A stretch of DNA of 33,484 nucleotides from an uncultured Chitinophagaceae bacterium (GCA_903904335.1 CAIVCF010000105.1:1-33484), one strand, 5' to 3'. Positions 13,234-20,701 are shown, counted from the stretch's first letter. Numbers and translations are program-made. Notes: generated by a model not told the origin, from the sequence alone.

Positions 13234-14657
13234 AGATCTGTGTGTTGCAACCCGATTACTCAACATCATCCGTGGATTATCAATATTACGATCCGCCGAG
13301 AGACTTGTCCCACCTGATTCCAGAGGCAACAGTTGATCATGTGTTGTTGAATAAATTATCTGTTTATAAACAACTCAAAGAATTAAAAAAGAAGAATTAC
13401 GATGTGTTTGTGAATTTATGCGAAGGATATTTAGATTGGAATATTCCTTCCATTGATGTGATCTATACTTTAGAATTATTGAATCTTCCGCACACCGGTC
13501 CCTCAACTTTATTATACGATCCAACAAAAGAGTTGATGAAATATGTGGCGTATTGCGAAGGCGTAAAAACACCTGCTTATTTTTTAATTGAAGAATTAAG
13601 CGATGTTGAAAAAACCTGTAAGCATTTACAATTTCCTTTGTTTGTAAAACCAGCAAAAGCAGGCGATAGTTTGGGTGTGGACGAACATTCTCTGGCACTT
13701 GATAAAAAACATTTGCAGGAAAAAGTTGCCGCTATTATTGATGAATATGACAAAGTGCTGGTAGAAGAATATATTGACGGAAGAGAATTTACCGTTTTGG
13801 TTGCGGCAAATGCTGATGGAAAAACATCAACTGCTTTTCGTCCGGTTGAATTTATTTTTCCTGAAGGAAATAAGTTCAAGACCTATGCACTAAAAACTTC
13901 CGAACTCCATCCCGATGCAAATATTCCCGTTACTGATATTGCGCTCGATAAACAATTGCGTGAAAGTGCGCAACGCATTTTTAAATCATTCAATGGTGTG
14001 GGTTATGCAAGAATGGATTTCAGGATGAATGATAAAGGCGACATTTTTTTTCTTGAAATAAACTTTACCTGTTCTGTTTTTTATAAAGACGGGTATGAAG
14101 GTTCGGCAGATTATATTTTAAAATATGATGGGTTTGGTCAATCCGGTTTTTTACATCATATCATCGCCGAAGGTATTGCCCGTCACAACAGAAAACAAAA
14201 GCTGTATGTGATGAAAGGCAATTCCATTGCGGGTTTCGGCATTTATGCGAATAAAAATATTAAGGCCGGTGAAATTATTTTTCTGGGAGAAGGAAGATCT
14301 CAAAGATTAATTACGCGTCGCTTTGTAGAAAAAACATGGAACGAAAATGATAAAGAAATTTTTCGCCGGTATGCTTATCCTGTAAGCAAAGAAATATTTT
14401 TATTATGGGATGATAATCCTGCCGAATGGGCGCCGCAAAATCATTGCTGCGATGCCAACACAGGATATGTTGGTTTAAATGTTGTTGCTTTAAAAGATAT
14501 TTCAAAAGGCGAAGAACTTACACTCGATTATACTTCTTTCCTCGATGAAAACATGGAACCCTTTAATTGCAGTTGCGGCAGCCCAAACTGCCGCGGATTG
14601 ATTGAAGGAATAAAAAATAACTCGTTGACGGAGAGAGAAAATTTGGACAGTATTTAA
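13230..14657 (+). CDS. ATP-grasp ligase fused to a C-terminal SET domain
   Basis: A 475-residue two-domain protein. Residues 1-320 are an ATP-grasp ligase paralogous to the upstream gene, with NLCEGYLDWNIPS, KPAKAGDSLGVD (Lys140), VEEYIDGREF and the Mg2+ motifs RMDFRMND and LEINFTC. Residues 325-460 are a SET domain: GFGIYANKNIKAGEIIF, NHCCDAN in place of the usual NHSCxPN (404-410), GEELTLDY with the probable catalytic Tyr434, and a post-SET zinc motif (Cys447, 449 and 454). The fusion implies one substrate handled by both activities, for example ligation of an amino acid and methylation of a lysine or amine. The Ser-to-Cys and Pro-to-Ala changes in the SAM motif may alter activity. The stop shares TTAA with the convergent DUF4238 gene. 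Confidence 0.88.
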   Translation: MKICVLQPDYSTSSVDYQYYDPPRDLSHLIPEATVDHVLLNKLSVYKQLKELKKKNYDVFVNLCEGYLDWNIPSIDVIYTLELLNLPHTGPSTLLYDPTKELMKYVAYCEGVKTPAYFLIEELSDVEKTCKHLQFPLFVKPAKAGDSLGVDEHSLALDKKHLQEKVAAIIDEYDKVLVEEYIDGREFTVLVAANADGKTSTAFRPVEFIFPEGNKFKTYALKTSELHPDANIPVTDIALDKQLRESAQRIFKSFNGVGYARMDFRMNDKGDIFFLEINFTCSVFYKDGYEGSADYILKYDGFGQSGFLHHIIAEGIARHNRKQKLYVMKGNSIAGFGIYANKNIKAGEIIFLGEGRSQRLITRRFVEKTWNENDKEIFRRYAYPVSKEIFLLWDDNPAEWAPQNHCCDANTGYVGLNVVALKDISKGEELTLDYTSFLDENMEPFNCSCGSPNCRGLIEGIKNNSLTERENLDSI

Positions 14658-15697
14658 TTTTTCTTCTGCTCTTTTTCTAAAAATTCTTTCATTTTTTTTG
14701 CATGTTGACGCATTGGTAATATCAATTTACCGTGTATTGCAAATTGTTGACTTGTTACAGGATTTATTGCCGTTAGGTTTAAGTTAATTTTCAATTCTGA
14801 AATTGTTTGCAAAAAATAACCCCCAAATTTGATTGGAATAATCTCATTAGGTAGTCGATAATTTTTTGCTTGGTTTACTAACGAGATGATATCTGATTCA
14901 TTAATATCTTGGTTGAAATACAAACAATTTGAAGAATTAAGAACTTGAAGAAGGTTTAATTGAGATATTTCTGAATCTTTTATTATATGGAGCAAATCTT
15001 TTTCATCTTCGTGTATTTCATATGCTTTTGAATCATAAAATAGCAACATCGTTGTTGGAGTTATTGGAAGAAAAATCTGTAATCCATAAGATGCAAATCC
15101 TGCTGAAACTCCTTTGCTTCTATCTGCGATCATGTTGTATTTTAAAGTAGGATTATCAGAAATAATGAACGGTGTTGATGTCTTATTCACAATTATTTTA
15201 CTTGATAAATCAAGACACATTCTCGCTATTCGGAAGCTTTGAGATAATGATAGAATTATAGATTGTGTTGTCGTTAGTTTATTATCTAAAAGAGATTTAA
15301 TTTCTGGGCTTGATTTGAATTCTTCAAAATGCTTATTGAAACCATCATCTGAATTAAGAAGCGTTTGAGATTGAACAGGATTTCTAAAGTATAAATTAAT
15401 GACGAAATGTAATATCCTAAAATAATCCTCAAGTGGTGTTTTAATAATTTCACAATCTTCGCATATTTTATTAAAAACTCTTGATGCTGGCCCCTCAATT
15501 TCCATTAATAAGTTTTCAACTTTTCCATCTTCGCCATAGTAAAATGGTTTTTGCGATTGACCTTCAATGGATGCGCTTTTAATAAACTTTTTATTGTCTT
15601 TTAAAAAGACACCAATGCTTTTCTCATCATTATTATTTGAAAATTTTTTCAAATAAAATCTTGGAACAAAATGTTGTCTTTCTTTTTCTGATTTCAT
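14654..15697 (-). CDS. DUF4238-domain protein
   Basis: A 347-residue protein beginning MKSEKERQHFVPRFYLKKF, the hallmark N-terminus of the DUF4238 family (QHxVPxFYL). A central part carries PFIISDNPT, another family feature. The function of the family is not established; it is scattered among bacteria and often strain-specific. The open frame extends ten codons further upstream, but the ATG at 15695-15697 has a full AGGAGG 6 nt before it and overlaps the stop of the zinc-ribbon gene by 4 nt, so I chose it. The two genes form a coupled pair. There is no signal peptide or membrane segment. Its stop overlaps the stop of the SET fusion gene in the palindrome TTAA. Confidence 0.85.
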   Translation of the reverse strand: MKSEKERQHFVPRFYLKKFSNNNDEKSIGVFLKDNKKFIKSASIEGQSQKPFYYGEDGKVENLLMEIEGPASRVFNKICEDCEIIKTPLEDYFRILHFVINLYFRNPVQSQTLLNSDDGFNKHFEEFKSSPEIKSLLDNKLTTTQSIILSLSQSFRIARMCLDLSSKIIVNKTSTPFIISDNPTLKYNMIADRSKGVSAGFASYGLQIFLPITPTTMLLFYDSKAYEIHEDEKDLLHIIKDSEISQLNLLQVLNSSNCLYFNQDINESDIISLVNQAKNYRLPNEIIPIKFGGYFLQTISELKINLNLTAINPVTSQQFAIHGKLILPMRQHAKKMKEFLEKEQKKN

Positions 15698-16071
15698 TCT
15701 TCTTTCCTCCTCACAATCAAATACCAATTATTTTCCAACGGCAAAAACCCATAATCGTAATTAAAGAAATAGATATTGCCTTTTTTGTTGGCGTAAGTAT
15801 GCGTGTGGTATTTAAAAACAAAACCTTTTTGTATTAATTTATCGTGTGTTGTTTTTGCAGTTTCTTCTGCATCGGGCAACAGTTCTTCGAGAATGCGGCG
15901 GTTCTTCAATAATGTGTTATTGATATTGCGAACGTAATTGCTGTAATTGCTTTTTGTTTTGAGTTCGTTGTTGTAAGCGTTACGGCAGGCATCGTCACAA
16001 AATTTTTTATCTGCTCTGCCTTTAATGGCTTTGCCGCAGCTTAAACATTTTTTGGTTTCTGTTACAGGCAT
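15694..16071 (-). CDS. Small zinc-ribbon protein (uncharacterised)
   Basis: A 125-residue protein with an N-terminal treble-clef-like zinc site, Cys9-x2-Cys12 and Cys25-x3-Cys29 (CLSCGK ... KKFCDDAC), like the DUF2116-type zinc ribbons. A basic, Asn-rich helical region follows (about 33-90), and a C-terminal beta-rich piece ends in YDYGFLPLENNWYLIVRR. The zinc site and basic helix suggest nucleic-acid binding, but this is inference. It is the first gene of the unit and overlaps the DUF4238 gene start by 4 nt, so both are probably made in fixed ratio. I know similar conserved hypothetical proteins in Bacteroidota but no function for them. Confidence 0.75.
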   Translation of the reverse strand: MPVTETKKCLSCGKAIKGRADKKFCDDACRNAYNNELKTKSNYSNYVRNINNTLLKNRRILEELLPDAEETAKTTHDKLIQKGFVFKYHTHTYANKKGNIYFFNYDYGFLPLENNWYLIVRRKEE

Positions 16072-16099
16072 AGAAAATGATTTAAAAAATCAGTCAACA

Positions 16100-16208
16100 G
16101 GTTCGTGCCAAGATCATTGCCCTGAAGTTGAAGTCACAGTAGCACAACAGCCACATCAGGGAACAAACCCGGAAATGCGTCGTTATCATTTCCGGGGGTC
16201 TTTTTTTG
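16100..16208 (+). ncRNA. Candidate small RNA ending in an intrinsic terminator
   Basis: Two nested pairings, CCCTGA (16120-16125) with TCAGGG (16156-16161) and inside it GTTG (16127-16130) with CAAC (16145-16148), are followed by a terminator-like hairpin, CCCGGAAATG (16168-16177) with CATTTCCGGG (16187-16196), and a T7 run at 16201-16207. No plus-strand protein gene ends upstream of this terminator (the neighbour is on the minus strand), so a separate short transcript is the simplest reading. I do not match it to 6S, SRP, tmRNA or RNase P RNA. No promoter was identified, so the 5' end is arbitrary. Confidence 0.35.
16168..16207 (+). terminator. Strong intrinsic terminator in intergenic region
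   Basis: CCCGGAAATG, a 9-nt loop, CATTTCCGGG, then GGTC and seven T residues. A 10-bp perfect stem with a T run directed to the plus strand is a textbook rho-independent terminator. It has no plus-strand protein gene before it, which is why a small RNA is proposed. Confidence 0.6.
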
Positions 16209-16452
16209 TTTCTTTTTTGGACAAGCAAAAAAGAATAGAAAATAATCCTTTTGCCTCACAGCCGGGGGGCTACGTTCTTGTAACGCCGCTGCTTTTTAAC
16301 CTTTGAAAAAATATTTGCATGAGGCAGATTTTTTCAATTCCGACTTCCTCGCAACCCGATAAAAAGAGGCGGCTTATGCAAGAACTGGTGAAATACGCGA
16401 AGATTGCAAGCTTTAGTTGCAATATCACAAAACAATATACAAAATATTATTT

Positions 16453-16497
16453 ATCCGTGTGCAAACGTTTATACCCGTTTATATCCGTATAGAAACG
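16453..16497. repeat. Pair of direct repeats upstream of ssb
   Basis: ATCCGTGTGCAAACG (16453-16467) and ATCCGTATAGAAACG (16483-16497) match at 12 of 15 positions and start exactly 30 bp apart. Between them CGTTTATA occurs twice. The pair lies about 115-155 bp before the ssb start. The helical phasing (near three turns) would suit binding of a protein at both sites. Confidence 0.4.
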
Positions 16498-16610
16498 CTT
16501 AAAAACCGACTACCGCTTTTTCCGAACCGCAATTTTGTATTGTCAATTACGGAAGACGTCGCCGGGATTGATTGAGATAACAAAATTGTAAATCGTAAAA
16601 ACAAAAAATC

Positions 16611-16955
16611 ATGTACGCATTAAAAAACAAAGTTCAGTTGATCGGACATTTAGGTGCCAATCCCGAAATCAAAACATTGGATGGCGGTAAAAAATTAGCC
16701 CGCTTCAGTGTAGCCACCGGCGAAACTTACCGCAACGCCAAAGGCGATAAAGTAACGGACACGCAATGGCACACGCTCGTAGCATGGGGTAAAGTTGCGG
16801 AGATCGCTGAAAAATATTTAAAGAAAGGAAGCGAGGTGGCTGTTGAAGGCAAGCTCATCAACCGAACTTACAATGACAAAGACGGTAATAAAAAATACAT
16901 TACCGAAGTGCAGGTAAATGAAGTGCTTATGCTTGGCGAAAAGGCTAAAGCTTAA
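16611..16955 (+). CDS. ssb: Single-stranded DNA-binding protein, short form without acidic tail
   Basis: A 114-residue OB-fold SSB: it begins NKVQLIGHLGANPE, continues with KKLARFSVATGETYRN and WHTLVAWGKVAEIAEKYLKKGSEVAVEGKL, and ends with YITEVQVNEVLMLG. It binds single-stranded DNA as a tetramer in replication, recombination and repair. It stops right after the OB fold; the disordered linker and the acidic C-terminal tip (usually ending DDIPF) that recruits RecQ, RecO and polymerase subunits are missing. It is probably a second SSB of the genome, and its place before a PIF1-like helicase and near recQ suggests a repair or recombination role. A hairpin with a T run ends the transcript. Confidence 0.95.
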   Translation: MYALKNKVQLIGHLGANPEIKTLDGGKKLARFSVATGETYRNAKGDKVTDTQWHTLVAWGKVAEIAEKYLKKGSEVAVEGKLINRTYNDKDGNKKYITEVQVNEVLMLGEKAKA

Positions 16956-16972
16956 TTTGTTTATCAGATTAG

Positions 16973-17021
16973 TGGTTTATTAGTTTAGAACATTTCAGCT
17001 CTTAGCTAATAAACCATTTTT
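16973..17021 (+). terminator. Terminator after ssb
   Basis: TGGTTTATTAG (16973-16983) and CTAATAAACCA (17006-17016) make an 11-bp perfect stem with a 22-nt loop, followed by five T residues. The stem is AT-rich and the loop long, so termination may be partial. It lies 18 nt after the ssb stop and 36 nt before the helicase ATG. Confidence 0.5.
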
Positions 17022-17051
17022 GTGCATATTACTTGCAATTATCTTTACAAG

Positions 17052-19571
17052 ATGGTTACCGATACTTCAAATATTAATTTTCAACTCGCATCAGATTTTA
17101 TTCAATATACAAACCGTTCTGTTTTTCTTACGGGAAAAGCGGGTACGGGCAAAACAACTTTTCTAAAATACATCAAACAACAAAGCCATAAACAAACTGC
17201 TGTTGTGGCGCCAACGGGTGTAGCGGCCATTAATGCAGGCGGTGCAACCATTCATTCATTTTTTCAATTGCCGTTTACGCCGTTCATTCCGGAAAACAAG
17301 GGCTTTGGAAAAGATGATTCACTGAATGATAAGCACAGTTTAATGAGCCGGGTTCGTTTGAATAATGAAAGAAGAAAAGTGATGCAACAGTTGGAATTAT
17401 TGATCATTGATGAAATAAGCATGGTGCGTTGCGATGTATTGGATGCGATCGATACTGTTTTGAAATCGGTTCGCCATCGCAATTACGAGCCCTTCGGCGG
17501 CGTACAGGTTTTATTGATCGGTGATATGTATCAATTGCCGCCAGTTGTCCCAGATAGTGAATGGCAAATATTATCACAACATTACAGAAGTCCATATTTT
17601 TTTGATAGCAGAGTGATGGAAACACAACCGCCTGCTTATATTGAATTAAATAAAATTTATCGGCAAAGCGATCAGCATTTTATTGATATTTTAAATCAGG
17701 TTCGCAATAATGAAATGGATGATGCGGGAATGAAAATCTTGCACAGCAGATATTTGCCCTCTTTCATTCCAAATGAAAAAGATGGTTACATCAATCTCAC
17801 CACTCATAATTATAAGGCTGATCAAACAAATGCAAATGATTTATCAAACCTGTCCGGGAAATTATTTTCTTTCAAAGCAATCATTGAAGGTGATTTTAAT
17901 GAAAAAGCATACCCTGCTGATGAAACATTGTATTTAAAAATTGGCGCACAGGTGATGTTCATTAAAAATGATCTCGATAAGTCAAAAAGATATTTTAATG
18001 GCAAGATCGGCGTAATCAATAAAATAGAAAATGATGTTGTTTTTGTACAATGTAAAAATGAAACGGAATTAATAGAAGTTAAAAAAGATATTTGGAAAAA
18101 TGTTCGTTACACCGTTAATAAGCAAACGCAACAAGTTGACGAAGATGAGATCGGTTCTTTTACTCAATTCCCTTTGCGCTTGGCTTGGGCCATCACCATT
18201 CATAAAAGCCAGGGTTTAACTTTTGAAAAAGCCGTGATCGATGCGGGGCAAGCTTTTGCACCGGGGCAAGTATATGTTGCGTTAAGTCGTTGTACCTCTT
18301 TGGAAGGAATGGTTTTATTAAGCCGAATAACTCCCGGAAGTTTACATACAGATCAAAGGATTATAAATTTTTCAAAAAATAAAGAAGCGGCACAATTACC
18401 TGAAAGCTTGCTGGCTGATAAACATCGTTATCAAACAACATTATTAAACTTATTATTTGATTTTTCTTCTTCGCAAAAAATATTCAATGATGTTCTTCGT
18501 GGTGTAGAAGAACATCTCGAATCTTTTAACAAAGAATCAAAACCATGGTTAAAACGGGCAGAAGAAAAATTAAACGCACTACAGGAAATAGGTAAAAAAT
18601 TTCAATCGCAATTACAACAATTTTTTCAGCAACAGATTTTGCCCGAACAAAATATCGATCTGCAGGAAAGAATTAAAAAAGCCGCTTTGTATTTTGTCGA
18701 TCAAACAGAATTGCTCATACAATTTTTATTTTCATCGCCTGCTGTAACCGACAGTAAACAATATGCAATGGCATATACTGAAGATCTGAAAGAATTGTTT
18801 ACGATTTTATCACAAAAAAAACATTCTATTCAATCCTGCAAACAAGGATTTAATGTAGCCGTATATCACGAACAAAAAAATAATTTTGTGTTGCCTGCTT
18901 TTACTGTAAACGCTTATGCCGGTTCCATACATAAAAAGGTTGATAGTCCACATCCCATACTGTATAAGGAATTGCGGCTCTTGAGAGATAAGATCTGTAC
19001 TGAAGCCGACATTCCTATTTTCATTGTTGCCGGTTCAACAACATTAGATGAAATGGCAAGATACCTTCCGCAAACACTGGACGAACTGGAAAAAATAAGC
19101 GGTTTCGGAAAAGCAAAAATTCAAAAGTTCGGGCAGGAGTTTTTAGATGTGATATTGAAATATTCGAAGGTTAACAATTTATCGTCACTGATCCATGAAA
19201 AAATTCCAAAAAAACAACGCAAAGAAAAATCTACAACAATTAAAACTGCAAAGACTGATACAAAATTGCTGAGTTTTAATTTATATAAAGAAGGCAAGTC
19301 AATTAAAGAAATTGCTGCGGAAAGGAATTACACCATCCAAACAATCCAAGGGCATCTGGCATATTATGTTTCTTCGGGTGAAATAAAAATTGAAGAATTG
19401 GTAAGTCGCGAAAAAATTATTTTAATAGAGCCTGTATTAAATGATTATGATGGAACAGGAATAACTCAATTAAAAAATAAATTAGAAAACAACATCTCTT
19501 TCGGAGAAATAAGATTAGTATTAGCGTGGAAAGAATTTATCAAAAACAAAACCGCAGATTTAACTGAATAA
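17052..19571 (+). CDS. PIF1-like DNA helicase with HRDC and helix-turn-helix tail
   Basis: An 839-residue helicase. The N-terminal half is a PIF1/RecD-type superfamily 1B motor: Walker A GKAGTGKTT (about residues 30-38), APTGVAA, Walker B LLIIDEISMV, GDMYQLPPV, and the C-terminal motif HKSQGLTFEKAVIDAGQAFAPGQVYVALSR. Then comes a helical linker, an HRDC domain (about 630-700, LYKELRLLRDKI ... LDELEKISGFGKAKIQKFG), and a helix-turn-helix region of the RecQ-C type (about 735-835, YKEGKSIKEIAAERNYTIQTIQGHL). It should unwind 5'-3' at forks, G-quadruplexes or R-loops. A GTG at 17022 is in frame, but the ATG at 17052 is preferred because it precedes the conserved start. The stop codon lies inside a terminator stem. 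Confidence 0.9.
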   Translation: MVTDTSNINFQLASDFIQYTNRSVFLTGKAGTGKTTFLKYIKQQSHKQTAVVAPTGVAAINAGGATIHSFFQLPFTPFIPENKGFGKDDSLNDKHSLMSRVRLNNERRKVMQQLELLIIDEISMVRCDVLDAIDTVLKSVRHRNYEPFGGVQVLLIGDMYQLPPVVPDSEWQILSQHYRSPYFFDSRVMETQPPAYIELNKIYRQSDQHFIDILNQVRNNEMDDAGMKILHSRYLPSFIPNEKDGYINLTTHNYKADQTNANDLSNLSGKLFSFKAIIEGDFNEKAYPADETLYLKIGAQVMFIKNDLDKSKRYFNGKIGVINKIENDVVFVQCKNETELIEVKKDIWKNVRYTVNKQTQQVDEDEIGSFTQFPLRLAWAITIHKSQGLTFEKAVIDAGQAFAPGQVYVALSRCTSLEGMVLLSRITPGSLHTDQRIINFSKNKEAAQLPESLLADKHRYQTTLLNLLFDFSSSQKIFNDVLRGVEEHLESFNKESKPWLKRAEEKLNALQEIGKKFQSQLQQFFQQQILPEQNIDLQERIKKAALYFVDQTELLIQFLFSSPAVTDSKQYAMAYTEDLKELFTILSQKKHSIQSCKQGFNVAVYHEQKNNFVLPAFTVNAYAGSIHKKVDSPHPILYKELRLLRDKICTEADIPIFIVAGSTTLDEMARYLPQTLDELEKISGFGKAKIQKFGQEFLDVILKYSKVNNLSSLIHEKIPKKQRKEKSTTIKTAKTDTKLLSFNLYKEGKSIKEIAAERNYTIQTIQGHLAYYVSSGEIKIEELVSREKIILIEPVLNDYDGTGITQLKNKLENNISFGEIRLVLAWKEFIKNKTADLTE

Positions 19572-19594
19572 ATCTGCGGCATTACGTGTTTTTT
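19552..19594 (+). terminator. Terminator overlapping the helicase stop codon
   Basis: CCGCAGATTTA (19552-19562) and TAAATCTGCGG (19569-19579) form a perfect 11-bp stem with a 6-nt loop; a T6 run follows at 19589-19594. The helicase stop TAA (19569-19571) is the first triplet of the right arm, so translating ribosomes would cover the stem. Confidence 0.65.
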
Positions 19595-19601
19595 ATTTCT
19601 G

Positions 19602-20684
19602 CTATAAATACTTGTCGCCTTTGCTGCGCTTCACTTCGGCAACATATTCTTTAATGGCCTGTTCTTTATCTTTTTTGCAGATCATCAACACGTCTTTTGT
19701 ATCAATGATAATAAAATCATCCAGTCCTTGCAACAATAATAATTTATCGTGCGGCGCACTAATCATACATTTTGTTGCGTCGATAACAATTACATTTTCA
19801 GAGGTAACGGCGTTGCCGAGATAATCTTTTTCCAAATTTTCGTATGCGCTGTTCCATGTTCCTAAATCGCTCCATCCAAATGAAGAGGGGATCACATACA
19901 CATTATCGGCTTTTTCCATGATCGCATAATCAATAGAAACATTAGTGCATTGAGGATAAATTTTATTGATGGCATCTTTTTCTTTTGGTGTGTTGAAGTT
20001 TTCTTTTTCACTATCAAACAACTCAAACATTTCGGGCTGATATTTTTCAAATGCATTCACAACCGTTCTTACTTTCCAAACAAAAATGCCTCCATTCCAC
20101 AAGAACTCTCCGCTGGCAACAAATGTTTTTGCCAATTCAAGATTGGGTTTTTCAGTAAAGGTTTTTACTTTATGAATATTTTCTCCGATCAGTTTTGAAT
20201 CAAATTGAATATAACCATAGCCGGTGTTGGGATAAGTTGGTTTGATACCGAGCGTAATAAATGCTTCCTGTTGATCAACAAATGCCAATGCTTCTGTGGT
20301 GATCTTTTTAAAATTTTCTCCGTCCATGATCATGTGGTCGCTTGGCGCAACGATCAAAGAAGCTTCCGGATCTTTTTGTAAAAGCTTAAAAGAAATATAA
20401 GCAACACAGGGTGCCGTGTTTTTTCTACTCGGCTCTGCTACAATGTTTTCTTTAGGAATATCGGGCAACTGTTCAGCAACGATATCGCTGTATTCTTCTG
20501 ATGTTACCACATAAATATTCTCTTTCGGAATAAATGCAGCATACCTTTCAAAGGTCCACTGGATAAGTGTTTTACCGGTATTTAAAATGTCTAAGAATTG
20601 TTTGGGATAGGTTGTTCGGCTCTTTGGCCAAAAGCGGCTTCCGATACCGCCCGCCATGATGGCAACATAGTGGTGTTTGTTCAT
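19602..20684 (-). CDS. manC: Mannose-1-phosphate guanylyltransferase
   Basis: A 360-residue nucleotidyltransferase that makes GDP-mannose from mannose 1-phosphate and GTP in the cytoplasm, for glycans of lipopolysaccharide, capsule or glycoproteins. The signature motif is at the N-terminus (IMAGGIGSRFWPKSR and PKQFLDI), with APSDHMI for metal and nucleotide binding, TFTEKPNLE, LWNGGIFVWK, and SIDYAIMEK with SFGWSDLGTW near the end. The length suits the single-domain form without the fused isomerase found in bifunctional ManC/AlgA. The next gene upstream in the same direction, kdsD, also serves envelope sugar synthesis. An exact TAnnTTTG box (TATATTTG, 20709-20702) lies 18 nt before the ATG, giving a very short leader. 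Confidence 0.95.
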   Translation of the reverse strand: MNKHHYVAIMAGGIGSRFWPKSRTTYPKQFLDILNTGKTLIQWTFERYAAFIPKENIYVVTSEEYSDIVAEQLPDIPKENIVAEPSRKNTAPCVAYISFKLLQKDPEASLIVAPSDHMIMDGENFKKITTEALAFVDQQEAFITLGIKPTYPNTGYGYIQFDSKLIGENIHKVKTFTEKPNLELAKTFVASGEFLWNGGIFVWKVRTVVNAFEKYQPEMFELFDSEKENFNTPKEKDAINKIYPQCTNVSIDYAIMEKADNVYVIPSSFGWSDLGTWNSAYENLEKDYLGNAVTSENVIVIDATKCMISAPHDKLLLLQGLDDFIIIDTKDVLMICKKDKEQAIKEYVAEVKRSKGDKYL

Positions 20685-20701
20685 AGTGAATTTTTCAAGC
20701 G

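Larger units (their letters stand above)
16072..16610. other. Intergenic stretch of 539 bp between the zinc-ribbon gene and ssb
   Basis: No convincing gene lies here; a 93-codon frame at 16025-16306 overlaps the zinc-ribbon gene antisense and does not look like protein. The stretch holds a possible small RNA with a terminator (16100-16208), a 10-bp stem built of TTCTTTTTTG and CAAAAAAGAA (16210-16235), a pair of 15-nt direct repeats with 30-bp spacing (16453-16497), and inverted copies of CAATTTTGT and ACAAAATTG just before ssb. The repeats nearest ssb may belong to its control region. Confidence 0.5.

Noticed and set aside
12118-14170. Duplicate cell-wall D-Ala-D-Ala ligases
   Set aside because: The Mg2+ and substrate motifs differ from EVNxxPG, two copies lie side by side, and one is fused to a SET domain.
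14868-14911. Frameshift in the DUF4238 gene
   Set aside because: The frame is open from the start to the shared stop, and the sequence stays consistent with a single protein.
16025-16306. 93-codon plus-strand frame at the start of the intergenic stretch
   Set aside because: It overlaps the zinc-ribbon gene antisense, crosses the terminator hairpin, and shows no protein-like pattern.
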